Part shown: piece by piece, positions 16,388-27,329 of the stretch | Position numbering within the stretch: position 1 is the first letter of the stretch | Layout: each line of letters opens with the position of its first letter | NCBI RefSeq assembly: GCF_028368995.1 | Contig: NZ_JAQNDL010000002.1 | Location: forward strand, 1,113,724-1,177,723 | Direction of reading: 5' to 3' | DNA length: 64,000 nt | Origin: Nannocystis bainbridge | GTDB lineage: Bacteria > Myxococcota_A > Polyangia > Nannocystales > Nannocystaceae | The notes under the pieces: generated by a model | Database searches by the model: none | The model's input: only the letters and a program-made list of their open reading frames with translations | Told to the model about the DNA's origin: nothing | Translations under genes and position numbers: made by a program

Positions 16388-16432
16388 GCGCGGCAGCTCA
16401 CGCCCCGAGCGTGGTAGGTCTGCGACCTCGTC

Positions 16433-18274
<1,842 letters not shown>

Positions 18275-18583
18275 AGCGAAGCGCGTCGCCGCGCGCAGTG
18301 CAGCATGCGCAAGAGCGGCGAGTCGCCGATGGCGCAGCGCCGACGCAGCATGTGCCGACACAGCCTATGCAGATGAGCGGCGCGCAGCATGATGGTGCCC
18401 GAGCGGCGTCGAAGCAGGATGTGCGTACGAGCGGCGTAGAGTCGATGCGCAGCATGTTCGTGCCCGAGCGACGCTTGGCTGATGCGAAGCGATTCCTTGT
18501 CAGCGACGCCCCGCGCTGACGTGCAGCATGTTCGTGCACGAGTGTTGCCGATGCACGCAGCGTGATGACCAGAATGTTCGATG

Positions 18584-18606
18584 GGACATGTCCTTCATGA
18601 CATGTC
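18584..18606. repeat. Double CATGTC palindrome
   Basis: The perfect 10-bp palindrome GGACATGTCC (18584-18593), then ttcat, then GACATGTC (18599-18606). Read as one hairpin it is CATGTCC-ttca-TGACATG. Confidence 0.6.
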
Positions 18607-18700
18607 GAGAATGTTGAGGCTGTGCTGACCGCGCGCGCGGCCGCGTGACTGAAGTAGCGCCTCTCCGTCTCACCGCAGGCGCTGCATGCACCTCTGAACA

Positions 18701-18714
18701 TGTCCTTCAGGACA
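18701..18714. repeat. TGTCC-ttca-GGACA hairpin
   Basis: Perfect 5-bp stem with a four-base loop in the gap upstream of pyrK; a member of the dispersed family. Confidence 0.55.
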
Positions 18715-18904
18715 CCTTCACAGCGCCCGCGCGCTATGAACTCGCCGCGACGGCGGCGCCGCAGCGGTCGGCGCCGGGAGCGATCGCGGGCCGGGGCTCA
18801 TGCCACGGCGCGCGTGATCGAACCCGCGGACCGGCAAGACGAGCAGGCCTTGCGAATGCGGCCTCCTGCGTGCGGCTCCGCGCGCAAGGTCACGCTCCGC
18901 GCGC

Positions 18905-18933
18905 TTGTCTGGGGCGCGGGGCTGGCCTATTTC
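18905..18933 (+). promoter_or_regulatory. Sigma-70 type promoter of pyrK
   Basis: TTGTCT (18905-18910), 17-bp spacer, TATTTC (18928-18933), then seven bases to ATG 18941. Transcription should begin at or within a base or two of the start codon. Confidence 0.6.
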
Positions 18934-18940
18934 GCCCGCG

Positions 18941-19747
18941 ATGACCGCTGCTCAGTTCGAGGTGCGCGTCGAGGCCAACCGTCGCCTCTCGGGCGGCTAC
19001 TTCTTGCTCGAGCTCGCCGCCGCGGCGCCGACGCCGATGGCCGACGCGGTCCCGGGGCAGTTCGTGATGCTGCGCGGCGAGTGGGGCAGGGAGCTGCTCA
19101 ACCCGCGGGCCTTCTCGATCCTCGACGTGCCCGATCCGACGCGCTTCTCGATCCTCGCCAAGGTCTACGGCGAGGGCACGCGGCGGCTCAAGCGGGTCGA
19201 GCCCGGCGACCGCCTCGTCACCACCGGTCCGCTCGGGGCCGCGTTCCCGCGCCCGGGCGGACCGACGCGCGACCTGCTGGTCGCCGGCGGCGTCGGTCTG
19301 CCGCCGCTCCACTTCTACGCGCGCATGGCCCATCGAGCAGGTCTCTCGGGACATGTCGAAATGTTCTACGGCGGCCGCGACCGCGACGACCTGGTGCTGC
19401 TCGACGACCTCGAGGCGTGGGGCGTCCCCACCAACCTGGCCACCGAGGACGGCAGCGCCGGCGTGCGCGGCTACGTGACCGCCGCCCTCGGGCCGCGCCT
19501 CGACGCCGCCGCGCGCACGGGCGAGGCGGTGCGGGTGCTCGCGTGCGGGCCGACGCCGATGCTGGCCGCGGTCCGCCGCCTGGTGCTCGAGCGCGGGGTG
19601 CAGGCGTTCCTCTGCCTCGAGGAGAACATGGCCTGCGGCTTCGGCGTGTGCCTCGGCTGCGCCGTGCCGGTCTACGGCGCCAAACCTTACCGCTACTGCT
19701 GCACCGACGGCCCGGTGTTCGACGCTCGCGAGGTGCGCTGGCCATGA
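18941..19747 (+). CDS. pyrK: Dihydroorotate dehydrogenase electron-transfer subunit PyrK
   Basis: A 268-residue iron-sulfur flavoprotein. It has the ferredoxin-reductase FAD-binding RAFSILDV, a GGVGLPPL nucleotide loop, CGPTPML, and the [2Fe-2S] ligand set CGFGVCLGC plus a Cys in RYCCTDGPVF at the C-terminus. It passes electrons from dihydroorotate oxidation in PyrD to NAD+. ATG 18941 is chosen over upstream in-frame starts because the promoter -10 lies seven bases before it and the conserved fold begins there. It overlaps pyrD by ATGA. A GTCT-ctcg-GGAC hairpin (19341-19352) encodes GLSGHVEMF. Confidence 0.93.
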   Translation: MTAAQFEVRVEANRRLSGGYFLLELAAAAPTPMADAVPGQFVMLRGEWGRELLNPRAFSILDVPDPTRFSILAKVYGEGTRRLKRVEPGDRLVTTGPLGAAFPRPGGPTRDLLVAGGVGLPPLHFYARMAHRAGLSGHVEMFYGGRDRDDLVLLDDLEAWGVPTNLATEDGSAGVRGYVTAALGPRLDAAARTGEAVRVLACGPTPMLAAVRRLVLERGVQAFLCLEENMACGFGVCLGCAVPVYGAKPYRYCCTDGPVFDAREVRWP

Positions 19748-20715
19748 CCGAAGGCATCGACCTCACCACTTCGTGCGGCCCGATCGCGCTGCGCACCCCG
19801 ATCCTCGCGGCCTCGGGCTGCTTCGCCTACGGCCAGCAGTTCGCCGCCTTCACCGACCTGCGCGCGCTCGGCGGGATCTCGACCAAGGGCATCTCGCCGC
19901 TGCCGCGCTTCGGCAACCCGCTGCCGCGGATCTGCGAGACAACCGGCGGGATGCTCAACTCGATCGGGCTCGAGAACGTCGGCGTCGAGTCGTTCCTGCG
20001 GGACAAGCTGCCGTTTCTGCGCGACCTCGGCGTGTCGGTGTGGGTCAACTTCTTCGGCGTCGACTTCGAGACCTACGTCGACTGCGCGCGCCAGTTGAGC
20101 GCGGGGCAGGGCATCGACGCGCTCGAGATGAACATCTCGTGCCCCAACATCAAGAAGGGCGGCATCGAGTTCGGCACCGTCCCCGAGGTCGCGCACCGGC
20201 TCACCCGCGCCGTGGTCGAGGCCTCGAGCGTCCCGATCATCGTCAAGCTGAGCCCGAACGTCAGCGACATCGTCGCCATGGCCGACGCGGTGCAGAAGGC
20301 CGGCGCCGCGGGCGTGTCGCTGATCAACACGATTACCGGCATGGCGATCGACGTGCGCACGCGCCGGCCGAAGATCGCCACCACCTACGGCGGCCTCTCG
20401 GGCCCCGCGATCAAGCCGATCGCCCTGCGCATGGTCCATCAAGTCGCGCGCGCGCTGCCAGATCTCCCGATCTGCGGCATGGGCGGGATCCTCAGCGGCG
20501 AGGACGCGCTCGAGTTCCTGATGGCCGGTGCGCGCTGCGTGCAGGTCGGCACCGCCAACTTCGCCGAGCCCGGCGCGTGCGTGCGCATCACCGAGGAGCT
20601 CGGCGCCCTGCTGCGCACGCTCAAGTTCCCGTCGGCGCGCGCGGCGATCGGCTGCCTCGAGCCGCACGCGGCCGAGCCCGAGCACCTGGCCGAGTCGCCG
20701 TGGTGCTCGAGCTAG
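19744..20715 (+). CDS. pyrD: Dihydroorotate dehydrogenase B, catalytic subunit
   Basis: A 323-residue class 1B DHODH that oxidises dihydroorotate to orotate in pyrimidine synthesis, with FMN. Seen: ASGCFAYG, STKGISPLPR, the catalytic cysteine in EMNISCPN (class 1 enzymes use Cys), IVKLSPNV, LINTITGMAID and GMGGILSGEDALEFLMAGA. ATG 19744 overlaps the pyrK stop by 4 bp, so the two subunits are translationally coupled, matching the PyrD2-PyrK2 heterotetramer known from Gram-positive bacteria. The last ~20 residues (after RAAIGCLEP) are not conserved. Confidence 0.95.
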   Translation: MTEGIDLTTSCGPIALRTPILAASGCFAYGQQFAAFTDLRALGGISTKGISPLPRFGNPLPRICETTGGMLNSIGLENVGVESFLRDKLPFLRDLGVSVWVNFFGVDFETYVDCARQLSAGQGIDALEMNISCPNIKKGGIEFGTVPEVAHRLTRAVVEASSVPIIVKLSPNVSDIVAMADAVQKAGAAGVSLINTITGMAIDVRTRRPKIATTYGGLSGPAIKPIALRMVHQVARALPDLPICGMGGILSGEDALEFLMAGARCVQVGTANFAEPGACVRITEELGALLRTLKFPSARAAIGCLEPHAAEPEHLAESPWCSS

Positions 20716-21105
20716 ACGCCGCGCCCTGACCGCGCGGCTCGCCCGCGCAGGAGGTCGCCCGGCTCGCTGGCGTCGGCCTTCGCGCTCGCAGGGGGAGCGA
20801 CTCACGCCGCCGCCGCGGCTGGTCGACGCCCGTGCGAGTGGGCTCTCGTTCTCTTGCAGCCTCGTCATGCAGCACATGGGGCGGGGAGAGCGAGCCTGGT
20901 CTTTGGGTCAGGCGATGCAGCGCCGCCGGCGCGCCGCCAGTGTGCGTCCCCCGGCGATGTAGGTGTCGCGTGATTGTTCGGTGCGGAGCGGTGTCTTCCT
21001 CGCGGTCCTGCCGCGGCCACGGGCGCGCGCGTCCACGCGCGAGGGCGGGGGACCGCGCCGCCGCTTGCGGCCAAAACCCGGCCTCGGATACGCTGCCGGT
21101 CGCCG
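20716..21105. other. 390-bp gap with psd promoter, no gene seen
   Basis: I find no protein or RNA gene here. The end of the gap carries TTGCGG (21065-21070), an 18-bp spacer and TACGCT (21089-21094), a fair sigma-70 promoter that would start about five bases before ATG 21106. Confidence 0.55.
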
Positions 21106-21987
21106 ATGACGGATCGTGAAATTCCCTGGCGGGCTCGCCTCGCGGCCGCAGTCCTCGACGTTTCACCCGATTGGGGTGCGAGCGCTGCCAGCAAGGCTCT
21201 AGGCGCGGCCGCTCGTGCTCGTCTGCCGCGCCCGCTGAGCCGCGCGTTCGTCTCTGCCTATGTCCGCTTCTTCGGCGTCGACCTCGAGGATGTCGAACCG
21301 CGCTCGGTGCAGGACGGCTACGACAGCTTCAACGCCTTCTTCACCCGCCGCCTGCGACCGGGCGCGCGGCCGGTCGACGCGCGGCGCGACGTCCTGAGCG
21401 CCCCGTGCGACGGCTTGCTCCGCGGCATCGCGCCGATCGAGCGCGACACCGCGGTGGTCGCCAAGGGTCACCAGTACACGCTGGGCGAGCTGCTCGCTGA
21501 CGACGCGCTCGCCGAGTCGTTCCTCGGCGGCCTGGCCTCCACCATCTATTTGCATCCGCGCGACTACCACCGCGTGCACACGCCGTGCGACGGCACTGCG
21601 CAGCGCGTGATCGCGGTGCCGGGCCGGCTGCTCCCGGTCACTGCCGCCGCGCTCGAGCGGGCGCCGCGGCTGTTCGCCCTCAACGAGCGGCTGATCCACG
21701 TGCTCGACACCTCGTTCGGGACGATCGCCGTGGTGATGATCGCCGCCTTCGGCGTTGGCCACATGAGCTGCGCCTATCGCCACATCGCGCCGCATCCGCG
21801 CGAGATCCAGCGCGTCGAATGCGAACCGCCGGTGCGCCTGCGCAAGGGCGACGAGCTCGGCGTGTTCCACCTCGGCAGCACCGTCGTGGTGTTGACCCAG
21901 GCCGGCGTCGGCCCGCTCGCGCCGACCGACGAGCCCACCGTCGTGCGCATGGGCCAGCCCCTCTTGCAGCGAGGCGACGTCGCATGA
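21106..21987 (+). CDS. psd: Phosphatidylserine decarboxylase
   Basis: A 293-residue proenzyme that makes phosphatidylethanolamine from phosphatidylserine. The self-cleavage site LGST sits in GVFHLGSTVVVL, so processing would give a beta chain ending in Gly and a short alpha chain with an N-terminal pyruvoyl group from Ser. Other family motifs are FNAFFTRRLRPGARPV, the catalytic His region YLHPRDYHRVHTPCDG, and GHMSCAYRHI. ATG 21106 is used because the -10 is 11 bases before it and the family fold begins soon after. The stop overlaps the methyltransferase start (ATGA at 21984), so both are made together. Confidence 0.95.
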   Translation: MTDREIPWRARLAAAVLDVSPDWGASAASKALGAAARARLPRPLSRAFVSAYVRFFGVDLEDVEPRSVQDGYDSFNAFFTRRLRPGARPVDARRDVLSAPCDGLLRGIAPIERDTAVVAKGHQYTLGELLADDALAESFLGGLASTIYLHPRDYHRVHTPCDGTAQRVIAVPGRLLPVTAAALERAPRLFALNERLIHVLDTSFGTIAVVMIAAFGVGHMSCAYRHIAPHPREIQRVECEPPVRLRKGDELGVFHLGSTVVVLTQAGVGPLAPTDEPTVVRMGQPLLQRGDVA

Positions 21988-23696
21988 CTTGGCAGGTATC
22001 ACCCGAGGAGTGGCTGCTCGACTTCACGATCATTCCGCGCGGCCTCGCGCGCGGCAACGACTCGCTCGATGTGATCGACGATCGCCTGCGGACCATGCTG
22101 ACGCCCCCGGGTCCACCGGCGGGGATCATCATCCCGACGATCACCGCGCCCACGCGTCCCGCGAAGTCCGCCACGGGGCCGCTCCCCTCGGCCTCCGCGA
22201 AGCAGCCCACCGGCCCCAAACCCGTCGCTGCGCCGCTCTCGGAGCCTGCCGCGGGCAGCGGCCTCAGCATCGAGCTGCGGCCGGTCGGCCCGGCGGCGCC
22301 GAGCCCGACCCCGCCCGAGAAGGGTGCGAGCGTGGTCATCCCGTCGCTCACCCGGCCGGGAGGCGCGCTCGTCGACGATGACGACGACGACGCGATGGCG
22401 CTCGAGCGCCTCGTGCCCGCCGGCGCCGAGCCCAGCCCGCGTGACGACGACGTCGATGACGTGATGTCGGCGGTGGCCTCCTCTGCGTCGCTCCTGCCAG
22501 TCGGCGCCGAGGCCGAGGCCGAGCCGGACGTGGACGAAGAGGATCCCGAGGAGGAGATCCAAGCGGCTGAGCCCGACGCCGCCGAGGCTGAGGACGACGC
22601 CGAGATCGAGGACGACGAAGAGATCGAGGTCCAGGAAGAGGTCGTCGAGGCGCGACCCGCGCCCGTCGTCGAAAAGCCCGTGCCGCCCCCACGTCAGCTG
22701 ACCGGCCCAGTCCCGGCCGCCGAAAAGCTGGGCCCGCCGCGCCCTCCCGCTGGGGCATCGCCAGCAGCGTCCGAAAAGTCGGGGCCGCCGCGGCCACCGC
22801 CGACGCCGGAAAAGGCCGGGCCGCCGCGACCGCCGCCGACCGCCGCCGAGAAGCCGGTCGCCCCGCCGCGCCCGCCGCCCGAAAAGGCGCCCCCGTCGAA
22901 GCCGACGTCGTCCACCGCGCCCCGCAGCGACGGCCGCAAGCGCCGCAACTGGCACGAAGAGGTCTTCGGCGACCACTACGCCGCGATCTTGCCGGTCGAC
23001 GCCGACGCCAGCGCCGAGATCGACGCCGCGTTCGTGCAGAAGTCGCTCGATCTGGCGAACGGCCAGACCCTCCTCGACGTCGGCTGCGGCGACGGCCGCC
23101 ACGCCACCGCTTTCGCCGCCCTGGGGCTCGATGTCACGGGCCTCGACAACTCGATGCCGCAGCTGCTGCGGGCGGCGCGGCGCAACGAGGCCAGCCGCTT
23201 CAACTTCGACATCCTGCACGGCGACATGCGTAACCTGCCGCGCGACCGCACGTACGACGCGGTCACCTGCCTGGGCAGCAGCTTCGGCTACTTCGAGAGC
23301 GACGAGCAGAACCGGCAGTGCCTACAGGACATGGTCGAAGTGCTCAAGCCGGGCGGCAAGCTCGCGCTGCAGCTCTTCAACCGCGACTACCTCATGGGGG
23401 TCCTGCCGTGTCGGTCGTGGTGGCAGGGCCGGGGCTGCCTGGTGCTCGACGTTGCAGACATGCAATTTTCCACCGGGCGCGTGCGGATCCACCGGACGGT
23501 CGTCTTCGAGGACGGCCGTCAGTTCGAGCACCACATCTCGATCCGCGCCTACTCCGCACACACGCTGGCGAAGATGCTGCCGACGATGGGGGCCCGCGTG
23601 ATCGAGCTGTCGGGCAGTCGTGACACTCGCGGCCGCTTCTATGGCGGCGCCTCGCCCGAGATCTGGATCTTCGCCCAGCGTCGCGACGACGTCTGA
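21984..23696 (+). CDS. Class I SAM methyltransferase with long disordered N-terminus
   Basis: A 570-residue protein. Residues 1-40 are ordered (MTWQVSPEEWLLDFTIIPRG). Residues 40-310 are low-complexity, Pro/Ala/Glu-rich, with an acidic patch (EEDPEEEIQAAEPDAAEAED) and repeated K(A/S/V)GPPRPPP segments. Residues 330-570 are a Rossmann methyltransferase: LLDVGCGDGRHATAF (SAM loop), LDNSMPQLLRAA, DAVTCLGSSFGYF and LKPGGKLALQLFNRDYL. The substrate is unknown. The ATGA overlap with psd invites the idea of a lipid head-group methyltransferase, but the sequence itself does not say so. The long linker suggests a scaffold or a tether to other proteins. Confidence 0.85.
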   Translation: MTWQVSPEEWLLDFTIIPRGLARGNDSLDVIDDRLRTMLTPPGPPAGIIIPTITAPTRPAKSATGPLPSASAKQPTGPKPVAAPLSEPAAGSGLSIELRPVGPAAPSPTPPEKGASVVIPSLTRPGGALVDDDDDDAMALERLVPAGAEPSPRDDDVDDVMSAVASSASLLPVGAEAEAEPDVDEEDPEEEIQAAEPDAAEAEDDAEIEDDEEIEVQEEVVEARPAPVVEKPVPPPRQLTGPVPAAEKLGPPRPPAGASPAASEKSGPPRPPPTPEKAGPPRPPPTAAEKPVAPPRPPPEKAPPSKPTSSTAPRSDGRKRRNWHEEVFGDHYAAILPVDADASAEIDAAFVQKSLDLANGQTLLDVGCGDGRHATAFAALGLDVTGLDNSMPQLLRAARRNEASRFNFDILHGDMRNLPRDRTYDAVTCLGSSFGYFESDEQNRQCLQDMVEVLKPGGKLALQLFNRDYLMGVLPCRSWWQGRGCLVLDVADMQFSTGRVRIHRTVVFEDGRQFEHHISIRAYSAHTLAKMLPTMGARVIELSGSRDTRGRFYGGASPEIWIFAQRRDDV

Positions 23697-24223
23697 TCGC
23701 CGTCCGAACGTCGCGCAGGGCTAGCTTGCTCGCGCGACAGCGATGTCAGAGGGAATGACAGCGGTGTCTCGCGGGTTTCGAACCCGTGACCCCGCGTCGT
23801 GCCTGTGGAGGAAGATCACGAGCGCTGTGGCCGCGATGCCCTGGACGGGGCGGCGGTCCGTACCCAGTTTGGGTCAAGTCCGCGGAACGAGCCTCTGTTG
23901 CGTCGTCAAGGCTCTTGCGTGCGGTTCCATGTGAGACAAAGCGTCCGAGAAGCACCTACATCTGCGCAGGTCTACGGACGCAGAGGGTGATGAAACTTCC
24001 ACCTCGGACTTGCGTAGGACCTTGAAGCAGAAGGCCCCGAAACGGTGCCTAACAAGAGGTCCTCCAGTGATCCTGGCCGAGCCTGGCGACACTACCATCG
24101 CAGGCCCGAATCACGCGAAGCCGTTTCTATCCGCCGTACACGACTATTCCGCGCTTTCCGCGACGCGAATTCCCGCCCCTTGGCTTGGCCCGAAACTAGC
24201 ACCCCAACCGAACGAGGTCGATC
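23697..24223. other. 527-bp gap before the sigma factor gene; tRNA-like arm but no intact gene
   Basis: A 7-bp stem (23710-23716/23732-23738) follows the methyltransferase. At about 23770-23795 the minus strand reads like a tRNA T-arm (GGGTCACGGGTTCGAAACCCG), but no acceptor or anticodon stem completes it. Base use is less GC-rich than around it. No promoter matched well; GAGG about eight bases before ATG 24224 may serve as the ribosome-binding site. Confidence 0.5.
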
Positions 24224-25579
<1,356 letters not shown>

Positions 25580-25616
25580 AGCCCTGAGCCCTCGCGGCTC
25601 GCGCCGGCGCGCCTGG

Positions 25617-25625
25617 TGGTATGTT
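25617..25625 (+). promoter_or_regulatory. Extended -10 element of the TIG-like lipoprotein gene
   Basis: TGG-TATGTT (25617-25625) is six bases before ATG 25632; the TG motif one base before the hexamer fits an extended -10, which would excuse the missing -35. Confidence 0.5.
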
Positions 25626-25631
25626 CCCACC

Positions 25632-26018
25632 ATGCGCGCCGGTCTTCGCTTTCTCGTCCTCACGTCCGTCGCCCTCGCGTGCGGCCGGGCGACCGAGATG
25701 CGCGTCGAGCCAGCGAACGGCGAGAGTGACGGCGGCCAGACGGTCCGCCTGGTCGGCTCCGATTTCCTCGGCCACGGCCCCGCGGTCGTCTACCTCGGGA
25801 TGCGTTCGGCCCGCGCGGTGGTCCTCGAGGACGATCATCACATCTCGCTGAAGACGCCGGAGGCCGAAGGATTCGGCGCCGTCGATGTGCGAGTCGAGTT
25901 CGCCGACGGCACCTCACACACGCTGCCGCAGGCGTTCACGTACCGCCAAGTCGAGGGCAAGCCGCTGCGGCCGGTCCTCTTCAAGCCGGGCACCGCGCCC
26001 GTGCCGACCGCGAAGTGA
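25632..26018 (+). CDS. Small IPT/TIG-like lipoprotein
   Basis: A 128-residue exported protein. Lipobox SVALAC gives an acylated Cys 17. The rest resembles one IPT/TIG immunoglobulin-like domain: MRVEPANGESDGGQTVRLVG (the 'P..G...GG..V.I.G' opening), then VYLGMRSARAV and a closing ALPQAFTY-like strand (LPQAFTYRQVEG). TIG domains are surface or periplasmic modules often found in larger receptors; a free-standing one has no known role. The last codons (KPLRPVLFKPGTAPVPTAK) and the stop are duplicated downstream (25951-26180), so the end of the gene has been copied as DNA. Confidence 0.75.
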   Translation: MRAGLRFLVLTSVALACGRATEMRVEPANGESDGGQTVRLVGSDFLGHGPAVVYLGMRSARAVVLEDDHHISLKTPEAEGFGAVDVRVEFADGTSHTLPQAFTYRQVEGKPLRPVLFKPGTAPVPTAK

Positions 26019-26180
26019 GAGCTCGGCGCTGGCGAGCTCGTCCTCGTCAAGCCGGGTGCCGCGCCCGTGCCGACCGCAGTGTGAGAGCTCGGCGCTGGCG
26101 ACGAGTGAGCTCGTCTCGGGCCCTCACGCGAGGACAAGGCGAGGGCAGGCCGCTGCGGCCGACCCTCTTCAAGCCGGGCG
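25951..26180. repeat. Triplicated 3' end of the TIG-like lipoprotein gene
   Basis: Bases 25983-26035 (spanning the stop) recur at 26049-26100, 66 bp on, with few changes. A third partial copy of the slightly earlier segment (GAGGGCAAGCCGCTGCGGCC) is at 26140-26179. Only the first copy is in the gene. Confidence 0.8.
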
Positions 26181-26186
26181 CACTGC

Positions 26187-27278
26187 TCAGCTCTCGCGCA
26201 CGTGGAACAGCTGCTGGCCGATGAGCAGCAGGCTGCCGAACGGGACGCACTGGCCGCTGCGCACGCGCAGGTAGGTGCCGTTGGACGAGCCGCGGTCCTC
26301 GAGGAACACGCCGTCGTCGTCGCCGCCGACCCGGCAGTGGGTGCTCGAGACGTAGCCGTCGGTCGGGAAGGTGAGGTCGCCTCGCTCGCGGCCGACGATG
26401 AACTCGTTGCCGACGATCGGCACGGCCTCGCACGCGCGACCACCATCGACGATGACGCTGATCCGACCCCAGTAGCCCGGATTGGGGCTGCCCATGCGCT
26501 CGGTGCCGTCGGCCAGCGCTTCGGCTTCGGGCAGGTCCTCGTAGTAAAGGAGCTCCTGGCCGACGCGGAAGGTGTCGCCGTGCTGCAGCTCGATGCGCCC
26601 CTCGATCTTGCGGTAGACACCGTTGACCGGGCTGAGATCGTCGACACGCACGCCATCGGCCTCGACCGAGAAGGCGCAGTGCTTGGGGTTGAGATAGAAG
26701 TCCTGATCGAACGGCGCGCCGGAGTCACGACCGAAGGGGATCGGGCCGTCCTCGAGGTCGATGGTGCCGCCGTCGCTGCCGTCCTCGCGCAGCAAGTGGA
26801 GGCACGCGCGCAGCTTGGGCTTCGACGACGACGCCGCGGCGGGCCGAGCCGTGACGGGCGGGGGCGTGACAGCCGCGGGCGGCGGTGTCGTGGGGGCGGC
26901 GTTCAGCCGGTTGCCGCAGCGCCCGCAGAACAAGAACCCCGGCGGATTGACCATGCCGCACGCGTTGCAACCGTTCGACGCGGCCTCGACCGGCGCGCTG
27001 GCGGCGGGGCTCGGCGGGGTGACGGCGGGCGGAGCGGCGAGGGGCGGTGTAACGACGGGCGGCGGGGCCTTGGCGATCGGCGGCTTCGGCGGATCGATCA
27101 CGGTGCCGCTCGACGAAGTCGGCGACGCGACGGGCGGGGTGATCTGCGTGCCCGCAGGCGTATGATTCGAGCGCGGCGGCACCGACGCGGGCGCGCCTCC
27201 GGGCAGGCGCGCGCCACACCCGAGGCAGAACTTGTAGTGGTCCTGATTCTCCTTGCCGCAGTTCGGACAGATGATCAC
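26187..27278 (-). CDS. Zinc-ribbon protein with two FHA domains (A)
   Basis: A 363-residue soluble protein. Residues 3-23 form a zinc ribbon (CPNCG...CLGCG), then a Pro-rich linker, a second ribbon about residue 108 (CNACG...CGRCG), another linker, and two FHA domains (about 165-250 and 270-363). FHA 2 is canonical: VGRERGD, SSTHCRV and SSNGTYLRV. FHA 1 has GRDSG and NPKHC in place of S-x-x-H, so it may bind phosphothreonine poorly. FHA domains read phospho-Thr left by Ser/Thr kinases, which myxobacteria have in number. The start is GTG 27278 with an AAGGGG site about nine bases upstream. It lies 51 bp behind a paralogue; the two probably form one operon. Confidence 0.88.
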   Translation of the reverse strand: MIICPNCGKENQDHYKFCLGCGARLPGGAPASVPPRSNHTPAGTQITPPVASPTSSSGTVIDPPKPPIAKAPPPVVTPPLAAPPAVTPPSPAASAPVEAASNGCNACGMVNPPGFLFCGRCGNRLNAAPTTPPPAAVTPPPVTARPAAASSSKPKLRACLHLLREDGSDGGTIDLEDGPIPFGRDSGAPFDQDFYLNPKHCAFSVEADGVRVDDLSPVNGVYRKIEGRIELQHGDTFRVGQELLYYEDLPEAEALADGTERMGSPNPGYWGRISVIVDGGRACEAVPIVGNEFIVGRERGDLTFPTDGYVSSTHCRVGGDDDGVFLEDRGSSNGTYLRVRSGQCVPFGSLLLIGQQLFHVRES

Positions 27279-27329
27279 AACAGAGGCCCCTTCTTCAGGC
27301 CGCGACGGGCCGTGAAGCGAAGTGTTCGC

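Larger units (their letters stand above)
18275..18940. repeat. 666-bp gene-free region with GCAGCATG-centred degenerate repeats
   Basis: The word GCAGCATG recurs at 18301, 18346, 18384, 18450 and 18532 (a variant, GCAGGATG, is near 18413), usually followed by TNGTGCcCGAGCG(G/A)CG. At 18584-18606 there are two palindromes, GGACATGTCC and GACATGTC, and at 18701-18714 a TGTCC-ttca-GGACA hairpin, both members of the dispersed hairpin family. No convincing reading frame was found; the end of the region carries the pyrK promoter. Confidence 0.6.

Noticed and set aside
23755..23831. tRNA gene on the minus strand (T-arm-like GGGTCACGGGTTCGAAACCCG)
   Set aside because: Only a T-arm is convincing. No acceptor pair, D-arm or anticodon stem can be drawn around it. 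It may be a remnant left by integration, but it is not a gene.
24044..24056. Integron attC-like end (GCCTAACAAG)
   Set aside because: One short match without a paired inverse core site or an integrase nearby is chance.
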